DNA from: Vibrio sp. RE86
Lineage (GTDB): Bacteria; Pseudomonadota; Gammaproteobacteria; Enterobacterales; Vibrionaceae
Length of the DNA stretch: 64,000 nt
NCBI RefSeq assembly: GCF_013114545.1
Contig: NZ_VTXI01000003.1
Location: 62,001 to 126,000 of the forward strand
Direction: 5' to 3'
Shown in pieces: positions 9,597 to 17,969 of this stretch. Within the stretch, counting starts at the first letter, position 1, and the number at the start of each line of letters is the position of its first letter. The translations under genes and the position numbers were made by a program. The notes under the pieces were generated by a model. It did not search any database. It had not been told where the DNA came from and was given only the letters and a program-made list of their open reading frames with translations.

Positions 9597-9604
9597 AGGC
9601 AGTA

Positions 9605-10174
9605 ATGAAAACACAAATTGATTTGTTTAATGCATTCTTCCGCATTGGAATTTTTGGCTTTGGCGGCGGACCAACCATGATTCCATTGGTGCATAAAGAG
9701 GTAGTCGATAATTACCAATGGATGGAAGACGAAGAGTTTTCTAACGTGCTCGCCATTGGTAACACCCTTCCAGGGCCAATCGCTACAAAAATGGCAGGCT
9801 ATATCGGTTATAAAGTTGGCGGTGTTACGGGGTGTATCAATGCAGTGATTGCCACCATTGTTCCACTGATCATTGTTATGATTGCGGGGCTTGGCCTTCT
9901 TAATGAATATCGAGATACCCCTTGGGTATCGGGTATGGCGCAAGGTGTCGTACCCATCGTTGCTTGGATGATGGCCAAACTTTGTTATGACTTTTTCCTC
10001 AAAGGTCACAAAGCTGTCGGCGCAGTCGCCACTGGGCTACTAGCGGTTGGTTCTCTAGGATTGATCCTCGGCTTTGGCGTTCACCCAGGTTTAATTGTTG
10101 CAGCGGTTTTGGTTGCTGTATTAATAAAACCTGAAAAGAAGTCTGAACTAGAAACCAACGAGCAGAAGGGCTAA
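9605..10174 (+). CDS. CHR-family transporter, half-size (chromate-transporter domain), first of a pair
   Basis: A 189-residue membrane protein made of one CHR domain. The signature GFGGGPTMIPLVHKEVV near residue 18 and GNTLPGPIATKMAGYIGYKVGG near residue 57 are those of the ChrA/CHR superfamily. Bacteria commonly carry such single-domain forms as adjacent pairs that act together. It is co-transcribed with the GGT-family gene (8-nt gap) and has its partner 2 nt downstream. Chromate efflux is only one known activity of the family; within a carboxylate operon another anion may be carried. Confidence 0.88.
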   Translation: MKTQIDLFNAFFRIGIFGFGGGPTMIPLVHKEVVDNYQWMEDEEFSNVLAIGNTLPGPIATKMAGYIGYKVGGVTGCINAVIATIVPLIIVMIAGLGLLNEYRDTPWVSGMAQGVVPIVAWMMAKLCYDFFLKGHKAVGAVATGLLAVGSLGLILGFGVHPGLIVAAVLVAVLIKPEKKSELETNEQKG

Positions 10175-10176
10175 TT

Positions 10177-10707
10177 ATGCAGGTTTATATTGATATCTTT
10201 TTAGCGTTCTTTATTCCGAACATCGTTGGCTACGGTGGTGGTCCTGCGATTATTCCACTTATTGAGGCTCAAGTCGTTGGTCATTACGGTTGGATGGATG
10301 CTAACCGCTTTGCAGAAGTTCTCGCGCTAGGCAATGCACTACCAAGCCCAATCGCAACCAAAATGGCGGGCTACATAGGCTATGAAGTCGGTGGTAGCCT
10401 AGGTGCGTTTATTGCTGTGTTTGCAACTGCAGCACCAACGATTCTTATCATGATCGTAGCGATGAGTATCTTATACAAATATCGCAATGCGCCTAAAGTG
10501 AAAGCGCTGAGCGCATGGGTTTTGCCCGTGATAGCAGCGCTGATGGTCATTCTTAGCTACAAACTGGTGCTTTCTGGCATTGAGTCTGGCGTCGTGCATT
10601 TTGCTTTGCTGTTTGTGTTTGCAGCCATCGCACTCGAAAAACTAAAGATTCACCCGACTTGGGTCATCTGCAGTGGTTTAGCGTATGGTGCGATATTCAT
10701 GGGTTAA
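10177..10707 (+). CDS. CHR-family transporter, half-size, second of a pair
   Basis: A 176-residue CHR-domain membrane protein. It repeats the signatures of its neighbour, GYGGGPAIIPLIEAQVVGHYGWM and GNALPSPIATKMAGYIGYEVGG, with clear but partial similarity, so the pair arose by an old duplication. It is the last gene of the operon and is followed by a strong terminator. Probably it forms a heterodimer with the preceding product in the cytoplasmic membrane (inference from the family). Confidence 0.88.
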   Translation: MQVYIDIFLAFFIPNIVGYGGGPAIIPLIEAQVVGHYGWMDANRFAEVLALGNALPSPIATKMAGYIGYEVGGSLGAFIAVFATAAPTILIMIVAMSILYKYRNAPKVKALSAWVLPVIAALMVILSYKLVLSGIESGVVHFALLFVFAAIALEKLKIHPTWVICSGLAYGAIFMG

Positions 10708-10729
10708 CCTCTTTATCAACCCACAGAGT

Positions 10730-10760
10730 AAAAGCGCCACTCAAGTCGAGTGGCGTTTTT
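10730..10760 (+). terminator. rho-independent terminator of the tct-GGT-CHR operon
   Basis: An 8-bp stem CGCCACTC/GAGTGGCG flanked by A and T runs lies 23 nt after the last CHR gene. Confidence 0.85.
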
Positions 10761-10938
10761 ATACCAATCTGGATAAATAGGTGATCAGATAATTGCACAG
10801 AAAAAATCGCTTAGAGCAAGGCATAGATTGCCGCTAGCTAGTTGACCTACCTACACCATTCTTTCAAAACATAGCTATAACGAAGCTATTAGCGATTTTA
10901 GCAAGCAAGAATGACCAGATATTTATTTAGGTTGGTAT
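10761..10938. repeat. 178-bp MITE-like element with imperfect terminal inverted repeats
   Basis: The element starts ATACCAATCTGGATAAATA and ends with the near inverse TATTTATTTAGGTTGGTAT. Pairing continues inward: AAAAATCGCTTAGAGC on the left matches GCTATTAGCGATTTTA on the right. It codes for nothing and could fold into a long hairpin RNA. It fills the gap between the operon terminator and the end of the Nif3-family gene. From memory, dispersed elements with ATACCAATC-type ends are common in Vibrionaceae; no second copy occurs in this window. Confidence 0.6.
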
Positions 10939-10943
10939 TACTT

Positions 10944-11702
10944 TTAAACTGGGTTATCGATGTCGATAAACTCAACTTCTAAGTCATGCTCTTTTGCTAA
11001 CCATTCCCCTAACGCTTTAATACCGTAACGTTCTGTTGCGTGGTGACCTGCTGCAAAGTAATGAATATCCTGCTCTCGAGCGGAATATGTCGTACGCTCT
11101 GAAATCTCACCAGAGATAAACGCATCTAAACCATACTGAGCAGCAAGCTCTATATAATCTTGGCCGCCACCAGTACACCAGCCAACCGTTTCAATCATCT
11201 TATCTGAATTTTCTGGGGCAATATGCAGCGGTTGACGATTCAAAACTCTATTGATTCTTTCTGAAAACTCAGCGCCAGTCACAGGGTTCTTTAAACGACC
11301 GAACATAGCCACCGATTGAGGGTGACCTTCAAGTCCACCTTCGACTTCGATCTCTAGCAGTCTTGCCAACTCTGCGTTATTACCAAGCTCAGGGTGAATA
11401 TCTAACGGTAAGTGATAGCCCAACAAGTTAATGTCATTTTTGATTAATGTGCGGATTCGTTTGCCTTTCATGCCGCGAATAGGCTCAGGTTCACCTTTCC
11501 AAAAGTAACCATGGTGAACAAGCAATGCATCGGCATTTAACTCAACAGCTTTATCAATCAACGCCTGAGAAGCGGTCACACCTGTCACAACTCGCTTTAT
11601 CTCTTGCGCCCCTTCAACTTGTAATCCATTCGGGCTGTAATCTTTAATCAGTTGAGGAGATAACTTCTCGTTAATTATCTTTTCCAATTGCAGGTTATTC
11701 AT
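10944..11702 (-). CDS. Nif3-like dinuclear metal centre protein (YbgI family)
   Basis: A cytoplasmic protein of about 252 residues of the Nif3/YbgI family, once annotated as GTP cyclohydrolase I type 2; the physiological role is not settled. Metal-binding motifs are present: LLVHHGYFWKG and LLGYHLPLDIHPELGNN in the N-terminal part, and the C-terminal FAAGHHATERYGIKAL. The ATG at 11702 has GGAAG before it; a TTG 12 nt upstream is a poorer start. It reads into the MITE-like element and is divergent from the DUF1853 gene. Confidence 0.9.
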   Translation of the reverse strand: MNNLQLEKIINEKLSPQLIKDYSPNGLQVEGAQEIKRVVTGVTASQALIDKAVELNADALLVHHGYFWKGEPEPIRGMKGKRIRTLIKNDINLLGYHLPLDIHPELGNNAELARLLEIEVEGGLEGHPQSVAMFGRLKNPVTGAEFSERINRVLNRQPLHIAPENSDKMIETVGWCTGGGQDYIELAAQYGLDAFISGEISERTTYSAREQDIHYFAAGHHATERYGIKALGEWLAKEHDLEVEFIDIDNPV

Positions 11703-11792
11703 GGTCACTTCCAATTAATTATTTTTGCCAAAGTGTATACCTATCTGAGTTCTAGGTACAATGGCCCCAATGCAGAATCAATAGGAATCAGG

Positions 11793-12548
11793 ATGAACCA
11801 ACTACAACGCTTTTATCAATGGGTAGCTACCTCCCCTTCCCTATTTGAACTGCACCCACCAATGGTTGATTTTTTAAACGACACAATTCCTCCTCTCAGC
11901 GACTCTCTTCAATATGATGGGAACCCACGATTAGGCTTTTTATACCAGTACTTATGTACTCACGTTATCGAAAACACCGAATATTTAAAGATTGAACTTG
12001 AGGAGATCCAGCTCAATGCTGCCTGTGGTCGCACATTGGGTGCCATTGATTTAATCCTTCATAATCAACAGAAGCAACGTTTTGAGCATTGGGAAGTTGC
12101 AATCAAATTCTACCTGCTTCATAACGGCATTTGGTATGGCCCGAATGCTCATGACCAATTAGATAAGAAACTAGACCGTATGCTGAGTCATCAGCTAAAA
12201 ATGAGTCACACCGATGAGTTTCGTAACGAGCACTCTCAATATGAGTCATTGACTGAACAACTTTTAATGCAAGGCCGGCTCTATATAAACCCATTCTCTC
12301 CCGAACAAGTACCGAATGAGTGCTTGGGCTATCCGCTCAATCCAACTCAAATTAATGGCTATTGGTGTTACCAGAGTCAATGGAATTTGCTTGAAGAGCC
12401 ACTTTATGAACTCGAAAAGCCTTTGTGGGCGATTGGACGAGAGGAGTTTACGACGCCTATTGAAAAACCAGATGGAAGGTTTGTGCACGCACAAACAAAA
12501 AGTGGTCAGTTTTGGTTTGTTGTGCCAGATAGTTGGCCGAACAAATAA
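11793..12548 (+). CDS. DUF1853 family protein
   Basis: A soluble protein of about 251 residues that I place in DUF1853 by the N-terminal LQRFYQWVATSPSLFE, the GFLYQYLCTHVI stretch and GAIDLILHN...HWEVAIKFYLL. The acidic residue in AIDLIL followed by a Glu and a Lys in WEVAIKF resembles a PD-(D/E)XK nuclease core, but this is only a pattern. The ATG at 11793 has AGGAATCAGG before it and fits the family N-terminus better than starts farther upstream. No function is known to me. Confidence 0.7.
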   Translation: MNQLQRFYQWVATSPSLFELHPPMVDFLNDTIPPLSDSLQYDGNPRLGFLYQYLCTHVIENTEYLKIELEEIQLNAACGRTLGAIDLILHNQQKQRFEHWEVAIKFYLLHNGIWYGPNAHDQLDKKLDRMLSHQLKMSHTDEFRNEHSQYESLTEQLLMQGRLYINPFSPEQVPNECLGYPLNPTQINGYWCYQSQWNLLEEPLYELEKPLWAIGREEFTTPIEKPDGRFVHAQTKSGQFWFVVPDSWPNK

Positions 12549-12574
12549 AAAGGGCCGACACAATGTCAGCCCTT
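12541..12574 (-). terminator. terminator of pgm (minus strand)
   Basis: The 11-bp stem AAGGGCCGACA/TGTCAGCCCTT has a 3-nt loop and one mismatch. Read on the minus strand it is followed by a T-rich run, so it ends the pgm transcript. It overlaps the last codons of the convergent DUF1853 gene. Confidence 0.75.
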
Positions 12575-12595
12575 AAGCGTATTTAGCTTAGAAAA

Positions 12596-14242
12596 TTACA
12601 AGCCCGCGTTGGCGAAAACCTGATTCACAATCTCTTGAGCTTCTGCTTCGATCTGTTTCAGATGCTCTGCACCTTTGAAGCTTTCACAGTAGATTTTATA
12701 GATATCTTCAGTACCTGATGGACGCGCGGCAAACCAGCCATTCTCCGTCGTTACTTTCAGGCCACCAATCGCAGCACCATTGCCAGGAGCATGAGTCAAA
12801 CGAGCCGTAATTGCGTCACCCGCAAGCATTTCAGCCGTTACCATGTCTGGTGAAAGCTTGGACAGTACGGCTTTTTGCTCACCGTTTGCGACCGCTTGGA
12901 TGCGATTGTACTCAGACGAGCCGTGCTTCGCAGCTAGCTCTTCATAGTACTCTTGAGGGTTCTTGCCCGTTACCGCTGTGATTTCAGCAGCAAGTAAACA
13001 TAGGATGATGCCATCTTTATCTGTAGACCAAGGAGTGCCGTCTTTACGTAGGAATGAAGCACCCGCAGACTCTTCGCCACCAAAGCCAAACTTGCCTTCG
13101 TACAAACCATCAACAAACCACTTAAAGCCCACTGGTACTTCACATAACTCACGACCAAGGTCTGCAACCACACGGTCAATCAACGCGCTTGATACCAATG
13201 TTTTACCAACTGCGACATCAGCGGCCCAGCCTTGACGGTGACGGTATAGGTAATCGATACATACCGCTAGGAAGTGGTTTGGATTCATTAAACCTTTTGG
13301 CGTCACGATGCCGTGGCGATCGTAATCTGGGTCGTTACCAAAGGCGAGCGCATACTCGTCTTTCAGCGCTAAAAGGCCAGCCATTGCGTATGGTGAAGAA
13401 CAGTCCATACGAACAACACCATCTTTATCTAGAGACATGAACTGGAATGATGGATCAATCGCTTCGCTCACCAGTGTTAGGTCTAGGTTGTATGCTTGAC
13501 CAATTTGACGCCAGTAATCAATACCACTGCCACCTAGAGGATCAACGCCCAGCTTCAGGTTTGCTTTTTGGATGGCTTCCATATCGATCACGTTCACTAG
13601 ATCATCGATATACGGTTTAACAAGATCTTTCTCGACAAACAATTCAGACGCTTTCGCTTTCGCTAAAGGCATACGTTTCACGCCTTGAAGCCCTTCAGCA
13701 ATAAGAACGTTAGCACGATCTTGAATAGCTTGAGTCAAACTGCCTTCCGCTGGACCACCATGCGTAGGGTTATATTTGATGCCACCATCTTGCGGTGGAT
13801 TATGTGATGGCGTGATGACAATGCCATCTGCCTTAGCGTCATTTTTAAGATTATGAGTCAAGATAGCGTGTGATACACCCGGAGTTGGCGTGTAGCCATT
13901 CTCTTTCTGAACAATAACTTGCACACCATTGGCAATCAGTACTTCAACAACGGTAGAAAATGCAGGCTCCGACAGTGCGTGAGTGTCTTTACCAACAAAT
14001 AGAGGGCCTGTTGTGCCTTTTTCTGCTCGAACTTCTGCTACCGCTTGAGCAATCGCCAAAATATGATGCTCATTGAACGTAGATTTATCTGCTGTACCTC
14101 GGTGGCCTGAAGTACCAAATTCGACTTTATGGTTTGAGTTAGCTGGGTCTGGTTGAAGTAAGAAGTAGTTCGCAACTAGGGCTGGAATATTGTGCAGGTC
14201 TTGCGGTTGAGCTTTTTGTCCCGCTCGTGGGTGCATAGCCAT
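12596..14242 (-). CDS. pgm: phosphoglucomutase (alpha-D-glucose)
   Basis: It interconverts glucose-1-phosphate and glucose-6-phosphate in the cytoplasm, linking glycogen and cell-envelope sugars with glycolysis. At 548 residues it matches E. coli Pgm (546). The phosphoserine loop reads [13 protein letters not shown], the metal loop is [10 protein letters not shown] and the sugar loop is [12 protein letters not shown], followed by the C-terminal [15 protein letters not shown] phosphate site. It lies downstream of seqA, as in E. coli, but a hairpin terminator separates them, so it probably has partly independent expression. Confidence 0.97.
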   Translation of the reverse strand: MAMHPRAGQKAQPQDLHNIPALVANYFLLQPDPANSNHKVEFGTSGHRGTADKSTFNEHHILAIAQAVAEVRAEKGTTGPLFVGKDTHALSEPAFSTVVEVLIANGVQVIVQKENGYTPTPGVSHAILTHNLKNDAKADGIVITPSHNPPQDGGIKYNPTHGGPAEGSLTQAIQDRANVLIAEGLQGVKRMPLAKAKASELFVEKDLVKPYIDDLVNVIDMEAIQKANLKLGVDPLGGSGIDYWRQIGQAYNLDLTLVSEAIDPSFQFMSLDKDGVVRMDCSSPYAMAGLLALKDEYALAFGNDPDYDRHGIVTPKGLMNPNHFLAVCIDYLYRHRQGWAADVAVGKTLVSSALIDRVVADLGRELCEVPVGFKWFVDGLYEGKFGFGGEESAGASFLRKDGTPWSTDKDGIILCLLAAEITAVTGKNPQEYYEELAAKHGSSEYNRIQAVANGEQKAVLSKLSPDMVTAEMLAGDAITARLTHAPGNGAAIGGLKVTTENGWFAARPSGTEDIYKIYCESFKGAEHLKQIEAEAQEIVNQVFANAGL

Positions 14243-14271
14243 TTTGACATCCTTTCTTAAAATTATTAGAA

Positions 14272-14318
14272 ATAAAAAAACCTCATAATACGTTATCGAA
14301 ACAGTGCATTATGAGGTT
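14272..14318 (-). terminator. hairpin terminator between seqA and pgm
   Basis: On the minus strand an 11-bp perfect stem AACCTCATAAT/ATTATGAGGTT with an 18-nt loop is followed by seven Ts. It is a terminator or attenuator after seqA that limits read-through into pgm. Confidence 0.7.
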
Positions 14319-14332
14319 TAAATCAGAATTCT

Positions 14333-14875
14333 TTAAATTGAGTTAGTGACCTTCTCAATTAAGTCTGATGGGAAATTCATTCTCGCCATCAGCTGGTCGA
14401 CCATTTGCCTTTTCCTGCTGGTGTTGTTGTTGGTAATCACCCAGAACGGAGAACCTGGAATCGCCTTTGGCTTAGTCGTATTACCGTTTGCCAATAAGGT
14501 TTGCTCATTATTCGCGAAGTAAACGCGTTTGCGACCTTTCACTTGTGTCGCTTCAGAGAAACCATTCGGGTTAATGTGATGCAGTGTAGATAGAACCAAC
14601 ATAAAGCGATCAATCGCTTTTTTAAGGCCTGCAAACTCGTCAGAGATCAGCAATGAACGCATCTCTTTAACCGTGTCTACTGACTCTTCTTTAATTGCAT
14701 CTTTACTTACCACCACACCCTTTGGTTGCGCCATAACCTTTGGCTGAGCTGCTACTGGAGCCTTAGCATCTGTCATTAGTAGACGACGCAGGATGTCCGA
14801 AGCACTTTCGCCAATGTCCTGGGTTTGACTTGCGATGTAACGGTATAGATCCTCATCAACCTCAATTGTTTTCAT
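14333..14875 (-). CDS. seqA: replication initiation regulator SeqA
   Basis: It binds hemimethylated GATC pairs, sequesters oriC and so prevents re-initiation. The protein has 180 residues. The N-terminal oligomerisation domain (MKTIEVDEDLYRYIASQTQDIGESASDILRRLL) and the C-terminal DNA-binding domain (GRKRVYFANNEQTLLANGNTTKPKAIPGSPFWVITNNNTSRKRQMV) are both intact, joined by a longer linker rich in Ala, Pro and Lys. It is divergent from ybfF, as in E. coli. Confidence 0.97.
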   Translation of the reverse strand: MKTIEVDEDLYRYIASQTQDIGESASDILRRLLMTDAKAPVAAQPKVMAQPKGVVVSKDAIKEESVDTVKEMRSLLISDEFAGLKKAIDRFMLVLSTLHHINPNGFSEATQVKGRKRVYFANNEQTLLANGNTTKPKAIPGSPFWVITNNNTSRKRQMVDQLMARMNFPSDLIEKVTNSI

Positions 14876-14967
14876 TCGCTTTTCACAATCTCTATGTTTA
14901 AACTCTGGGGGATTATAGCGAGATCTTTAATGAGACTCTACGGTTTACCTGTAACGAATAAAATAAA

Positions 14968-15732
14968 ATGTCACAACTGCTCAACTACAAAGTCGAAGGT
15001 GAGGGTCACACCATTGTTTTGATCCATGGATTGTTTGGTAATTTAGATAACTTAGGTTTACTAGCACGAGATTTAAAGAAAGATCACCAGGTGGTCAGTG
15101 TCGATCTTCGTAACCATGGAATCTCGTTTCAAAGCGAACAGCATGACTATGCCTTAATGGCGCAAGATGTCCTTAACGTACTGGATCATCTCCAGCTCGA
15201 ACAATACAGCATTGTCGGTCACTCAATGGGCGGGAAAGTAGCAATGAAGCTGGCTGAGCTCGCCGGTGAAAAGGTGGTGAAGCTACTTGTCCTCGACATG
15301 GCTCCGGTTGAGTACACTCAGAGCCGACACGATAACGTTTTTAATGGTTTAAAAGCCGTCGAGTCCCAAAAACCTACCTCGCGTAAACAAGCGTTAGAGA
15401 TTCTCGCAGAGCACGTAGAGATTGAAGGTGTTAGACAATTCCTTGGCAAATCGCTTTACAACACGGGTGAGCACTTTGCATGGCGATTCAATGTCACTAG
15501 CCTTTGGGATAACTATTGGAACATTCTTGGCTGGAAGCGTATCGAAAAGATTGATACACCGACATTGTTCCTCAAAGGCGGTGATTCAGACTATTTAACG
15601 GCACAGCACCAACCTGAAGTTCAGCAACAGTTCAGCCGAGCAAAAGCACATGTCATTGCCAACACGGGACATTGGTTACATGCAGAAAAGCCCGCTGAAG
15701 TATTGCGTGCAATTCGTAAGTTCATTGGCTAA
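14968..15732 (+). CDS. ybfF: alpha/beta hydrolase, YbfF-type esterase
   Basis: A 254-residue cytoplasmic serine hydrolase. The oxyanion-hole motif HGLFGNLDNLG and the nucleophile elbow VGHSMGGKVA (Ser86) are present, with a late Asp (GGDSDYL) and the catalytic His in NTGHWLHAEKP. E. coli YbfF is an acyl-CoA/short-ester hydrolase sitting beside seqA, and the same divergent order is kept here. The natural substrate is not known. Confidence 0.92.
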   Translation: MSQLLNYKVEGEGHTIVLIHGLFGNLDNLGLLARDLKKDHQVVSVDLRNHGISFQSEQHDYALMAQDVLNVLDHLQLEQYSIVGHSMGGKVAMKLAELAGEKVVKLLVLDMAPVEYTQSRHDNVFNGLKAVESQKPTSRKQALEILAEHVEIEGVRQFLGKSLYNTGEHFAWRFNVTSLWDNYWNILGWKRIEKIDTPTLFLKGGDSDYLTAQHQPEVQQQFSRAKAHVIANTGHWLHAEKPAEVLRAIRKFIG

Positions 15733-15825
15733 ATGAGAATGAGAGGTCAGTTACGCGATCGCCGTTAACTTTATCTATTAACAGTGGTATAGTTCGGCGC
15801 AAGTAATTTGGCATAAAGGGATTCC

Positions 15826-16047
15826 ATGCTTTACGACTACATGAACATGCTTGAGTCTATTGGTCTCGATCTTCTTTTTGCGTCTATCTTTTTCTTAATT
15901 GGTATGGCGATTAAAGATGTCTTAAAAGCGGGCAATGTCCCACCTTTCGGTCGTCGCATTGTATGGTTAGTCCTATTCCTTGGCTGTGCTGGTTTTATCG
16001 CAAAAGGTATTATTCAGCTTAGTTGGGAAGGTGGTGGCATAGGTTAA
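15826..16047 (+). CDS. DUF2788 family small membrane protein
   Basis: A 73-residue protein with two transmembrane segments (about residues 10-28 and 43-63) separated by a short basic loop (KDVLKAGNVPPFGRRI). I recognise it as DUF2788, which in Vibrio lies between ybfF and fldA. AAAGGGA precedes the ATG. The function is unknown. Confidence 0.85.
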   Translation: MLYDYMNMLESIGLDLLFASIFFLIGMAIKDVLKAGNVPPFGRRIVWLVLFLGCAGFIAKGIIQLSWEGGGIG

Positions 16048-16091
16048 CTTGACCGAACCCACAACAGAAAATAGTTAAAGGTAACGAATCT

Positions 16092-16625
16092 ATGGCAAGT
16101 GTAGGCATCTTCTTTGGTAGCGACACAGGTAACACTGAAGCTGTTGCAAAGATGATTCAAAAGCAACTAGGTAAACAACTGGTTCACGTACAAGATATCG
16201 CAAAAAGCAGCAAGGAAGACATCGACAACTTCGATCTCCTTCTTCTTGGTATCCCAACGTGGTACTACGGCGAAGCACAATGTGATTGGGACGATTTCTT
16301 CCCAGAACTAGAGCAAATCGACTTCTCTACTAAGCTTGTGGCTATTTTTGGTTGTGGTGACCAAGAAGACTACGCAGAGTACTTCTGTGATGCTATGGGT
16401 ACTGTTCGCGACATCGTTGAAGCGAAAGGCGGTACTATCCTTGGTTACACTTCAACTGAAGGCTACGAGTTTGAAGCGTCTAAAGGTCTAGTTGAAGGCG
16501 ATGACAGTCAGTTTGTTGGTCTATGTGTTGACGAAGACCGCCAACCAGAGCTAACTGAAGAGCGCGTAAACAACTGGTGTAAGCAGATCCACGAAGAGAT
16601 GTGCTTAGCTGAGCTTGAAGGCTAA
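16092..16625 (+). CDS. fldA: flavodoxin FldA
   Basis: An FMN-containing low-potential electron carrier that serves reductive enzymes such as radical-SAM proteins and methionine synthase. At 177 residues it is a long-chain flavodoxin. The FMN phosphate loop is GSDTGNTEAVAKMI, and the isoalloxazine-binding loops are GIPTWYYGEAQCDW and FGCGDQEDYAEYFCDA. It stands one gene upstream of fur on the same strand, the order found in E. coli and other Vibrio, and has its own terminator. Confidence 0.97.
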   Translation: MASVGIFFGSDTGNTEAVAKMIQKQLGKQLVHVQDIAKSSKEDIDNFDLLLLGIPTWYYGEAQCDWDDFFPELEQIDFSTKLVAIFGCGDQEDYAEYFCDAMGTVRDIVEAKGGTILGYTSTEGYEFEASKGLVEGDDSQFVGLCVDEDRQPELTEERVNNWCKQIHEEMCLAELEG

Positions 16626-16641
16626 TACGCTGTGAGCGAAT

Positions 16642-16670
16642 AAAAACCTCCACCTGTTGGAGGTTTTTTT
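16642..16670 (+). terminator. terminator of fldA
   Basis: A stem AACCTCCA/TTGGAGGTT with a short loop is followed by seven Ts, starting 17 nt after the stop codon. Confidence 0.9.
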
Positions 16671-16688
16671 ATACCTGTACACGACCAG

Positions 16689-17189
16689 TTAGGCCGTATT
16701 TGGCTCCGCTTCTTCTCTATATTTCGGCTTTTTGCGCACATAGAGTTTGCGCTGAACTTCTGAGACAACATTCCCCTGACTGTCTTTTACATAGGTAACA
16801 AATTCCGGAAAACATTTATCTCCATCAGAGGTTTGCTCAAGAATGCTTTGTAACTGATCTTGTGTAACACAAAACTCAGCAAACAAATCACTCTGGCCCG
16901 GTTTAATGAAATTGATACTCGCCTCTTTGTCCCACACGTAGTACTGCTCTCCTAAAATCCCCATGAGCATCAAAGAATAAACGGGGTCTGTGAGGGAGAA
17001 TATGCTACCGCCATACTGCGTTCTATTAGCATTCTTATTCCACCAACGTAATTTAAGCTTCACCTTCACTTCACGAAAGTCATCACTGATAGACTCAATT
17101 TTAATACCCGCCCCCCAAAACGGCGGCCAAGCATTTAAAGCAAACCTAACGATGTTTGGCTTGTAAATTTTTGCCAATGATTTATCCAT
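16689..17189 (-). CDS. DUF4442 hotdog-fold protein (thioesterase-like)
   Basis: A 166-residue soluble protein. The pattern WWNKNANRTQYGGSIFSLTDPVYSLMLMGILG is the conserved core of DUF4442, a hotdog-fold family related to acyl-CoA thioesterases; the Asn/Gly segment lies where active-site residues occur. Substrate and role are unknown. The start ATG is preceded by AGGGATAG. It is divergent from fur, with about 200 bp between them. Confidence 0.82.
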   Translation of the reverse strand: MDKSLAKIYKPNIVRFALNAWPPFWGAGIKIESISDDFREVKVKLKLRWWNKNANRTQYGGSIFSLTDPVYSLMLMGILGEQYYVWDKEASINFIKPGQSDLFAEFCVTQDQLQSILEQTSDGDKCFPEFVTYVKDSQGNVVSEVQRKLYVRKKPKYREEAEPNTA

Positions 17190-17334
17190 TCTCTATCCCT
17201 GAGCAACAAAAAAGACTGAATTGTTAATCAATTGTAACTGGTCGGACATGAGTAATCAGTGACGCCGCACCACTTTATAAAAAAAGAGTAGTAACCCTTT
17301 GAACTTCGTGGTTTATTGTTAATGTCTACTACCC

Positions 17335-17340
17335 TATAAT
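17335..17340 (+). promoter_or_regulatory. -10 element of the fur promoter (candidate)
   Basis: A perfect TATAAT lies 52 bp upstream of the fur ATG. No good -35 is found at 16-18 bp spacing, so an activator may be needed or the promoter may be weak. I found no clear Fur box nearby. Confidence 0.4.
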
Positions 17341-17392
17341 GATAGGAATATTGAATTCTGTTAATTACTGCAGATCATCAACAGGAAAGTAT

Positions 17393-17842
17393 ATGTCAGA
17401 CAATAACCAAGCACTCAAGGATGCTGGTCTTAAAGTAACCCTTCCAAGACTGAAAATTTTAGAAGTACTACAGCAACCGGATTGCCAACATATCAGTGCT
17501 GAAGAACTGTACAAGAAGCTGATTGATCTTGGAGAAGAGATCGGTTTAGCAACAGTATACCGAGTATTAAACCAATTTGATGATGCAGGTATCGTGACTC
17601 GCCACCACTTCGAAGGTGGTAAGTCAGTGTTTGAATTATCAACTCAGCATCACCATGACCACCTAGTGTGTCTAGATTGTGGCGAGGTAATCGAGTTTTC
17701 TGATGACATTATCGAAGAGCGTCAGAAAGAGGTTGCAGCTAAGTACAACGTGACTCTTACTAACCACAGTTTGTACCTATACGGCAAATGTGCTGACGGC
17801 AGCTGTAAAGATAACCCTGATGCGCACAAACCTAAAAAATAA
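17393..17842 (+). CDS. fur: ferric uptake regulator Fur
   Basis: An iron-responsive global repressor that dimerises and binds Fur boxes with Fe(II). The protein has 149 residues. The winged-helix half includes LKVTLPRLKILEVLQQ and GLATVYRVLNQFDDAG (recognition helix). The metal-binding half contains HHHDHLVCLDCGEVIEF and the C-terminal GKCADGSC. The ATG at 17393 has AGGAAAG before it; in-frame codons farther upstream fall in the promoter region. It is followed by a terminator. Confidence 0.98.
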   Translation: MSDNNQALKDAGLKVTLPRLKILEVLQQPDCQHISAEELYKKLIDLGEEIGLATVYRVLNQFDDAGIVTRHHFEGGKSVFELSTQHHHDHLVCLDCGEVIEFSDDIIEERQKEVAAKYNVTLTNHSLYLYGKCADGSCKDNPDAHKPKK

Positions 17843-17868
17843 ATAAAATAGGTAGTCTCAACATGGTA

Positions 17869-17894
17869 AACGTCAGCGCAGGCTGGCGTTTTTT
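17869..17894 (+). terminator. terminator of fur
   Basis: A stem AACGTCAGC/GCTGGCGTT with a 4-nt loop, followed by a T run. Confidence 0.85.
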
Positions 17895-17921
17895 ATGCCT
17901 ACCAGATAAACAGACAAATAC

Positions 17922-17952
17922 AAAAAAGCCAGTCATCTCTGACTGGCTTTTT
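17922..17952. terminator. bidirectional terminator between fur and glnS
   Basis: A stem GCCAGTC/GACTGGC flanked by six As on one side and a T run on the other works in both directions. It is the terminator of the leftward glnS and a backup for fur. Confidence 0.85.
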
Positions 17953-17969
17953 ATCAATAACCGCGTTAC

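Noticed and set aside
9593-10009. 138-codon frame antisense to the first CHR gene
   Set aside because: The opposite strand has a clear CHR-domain protein; this frame is a shadow with no recognisable features.
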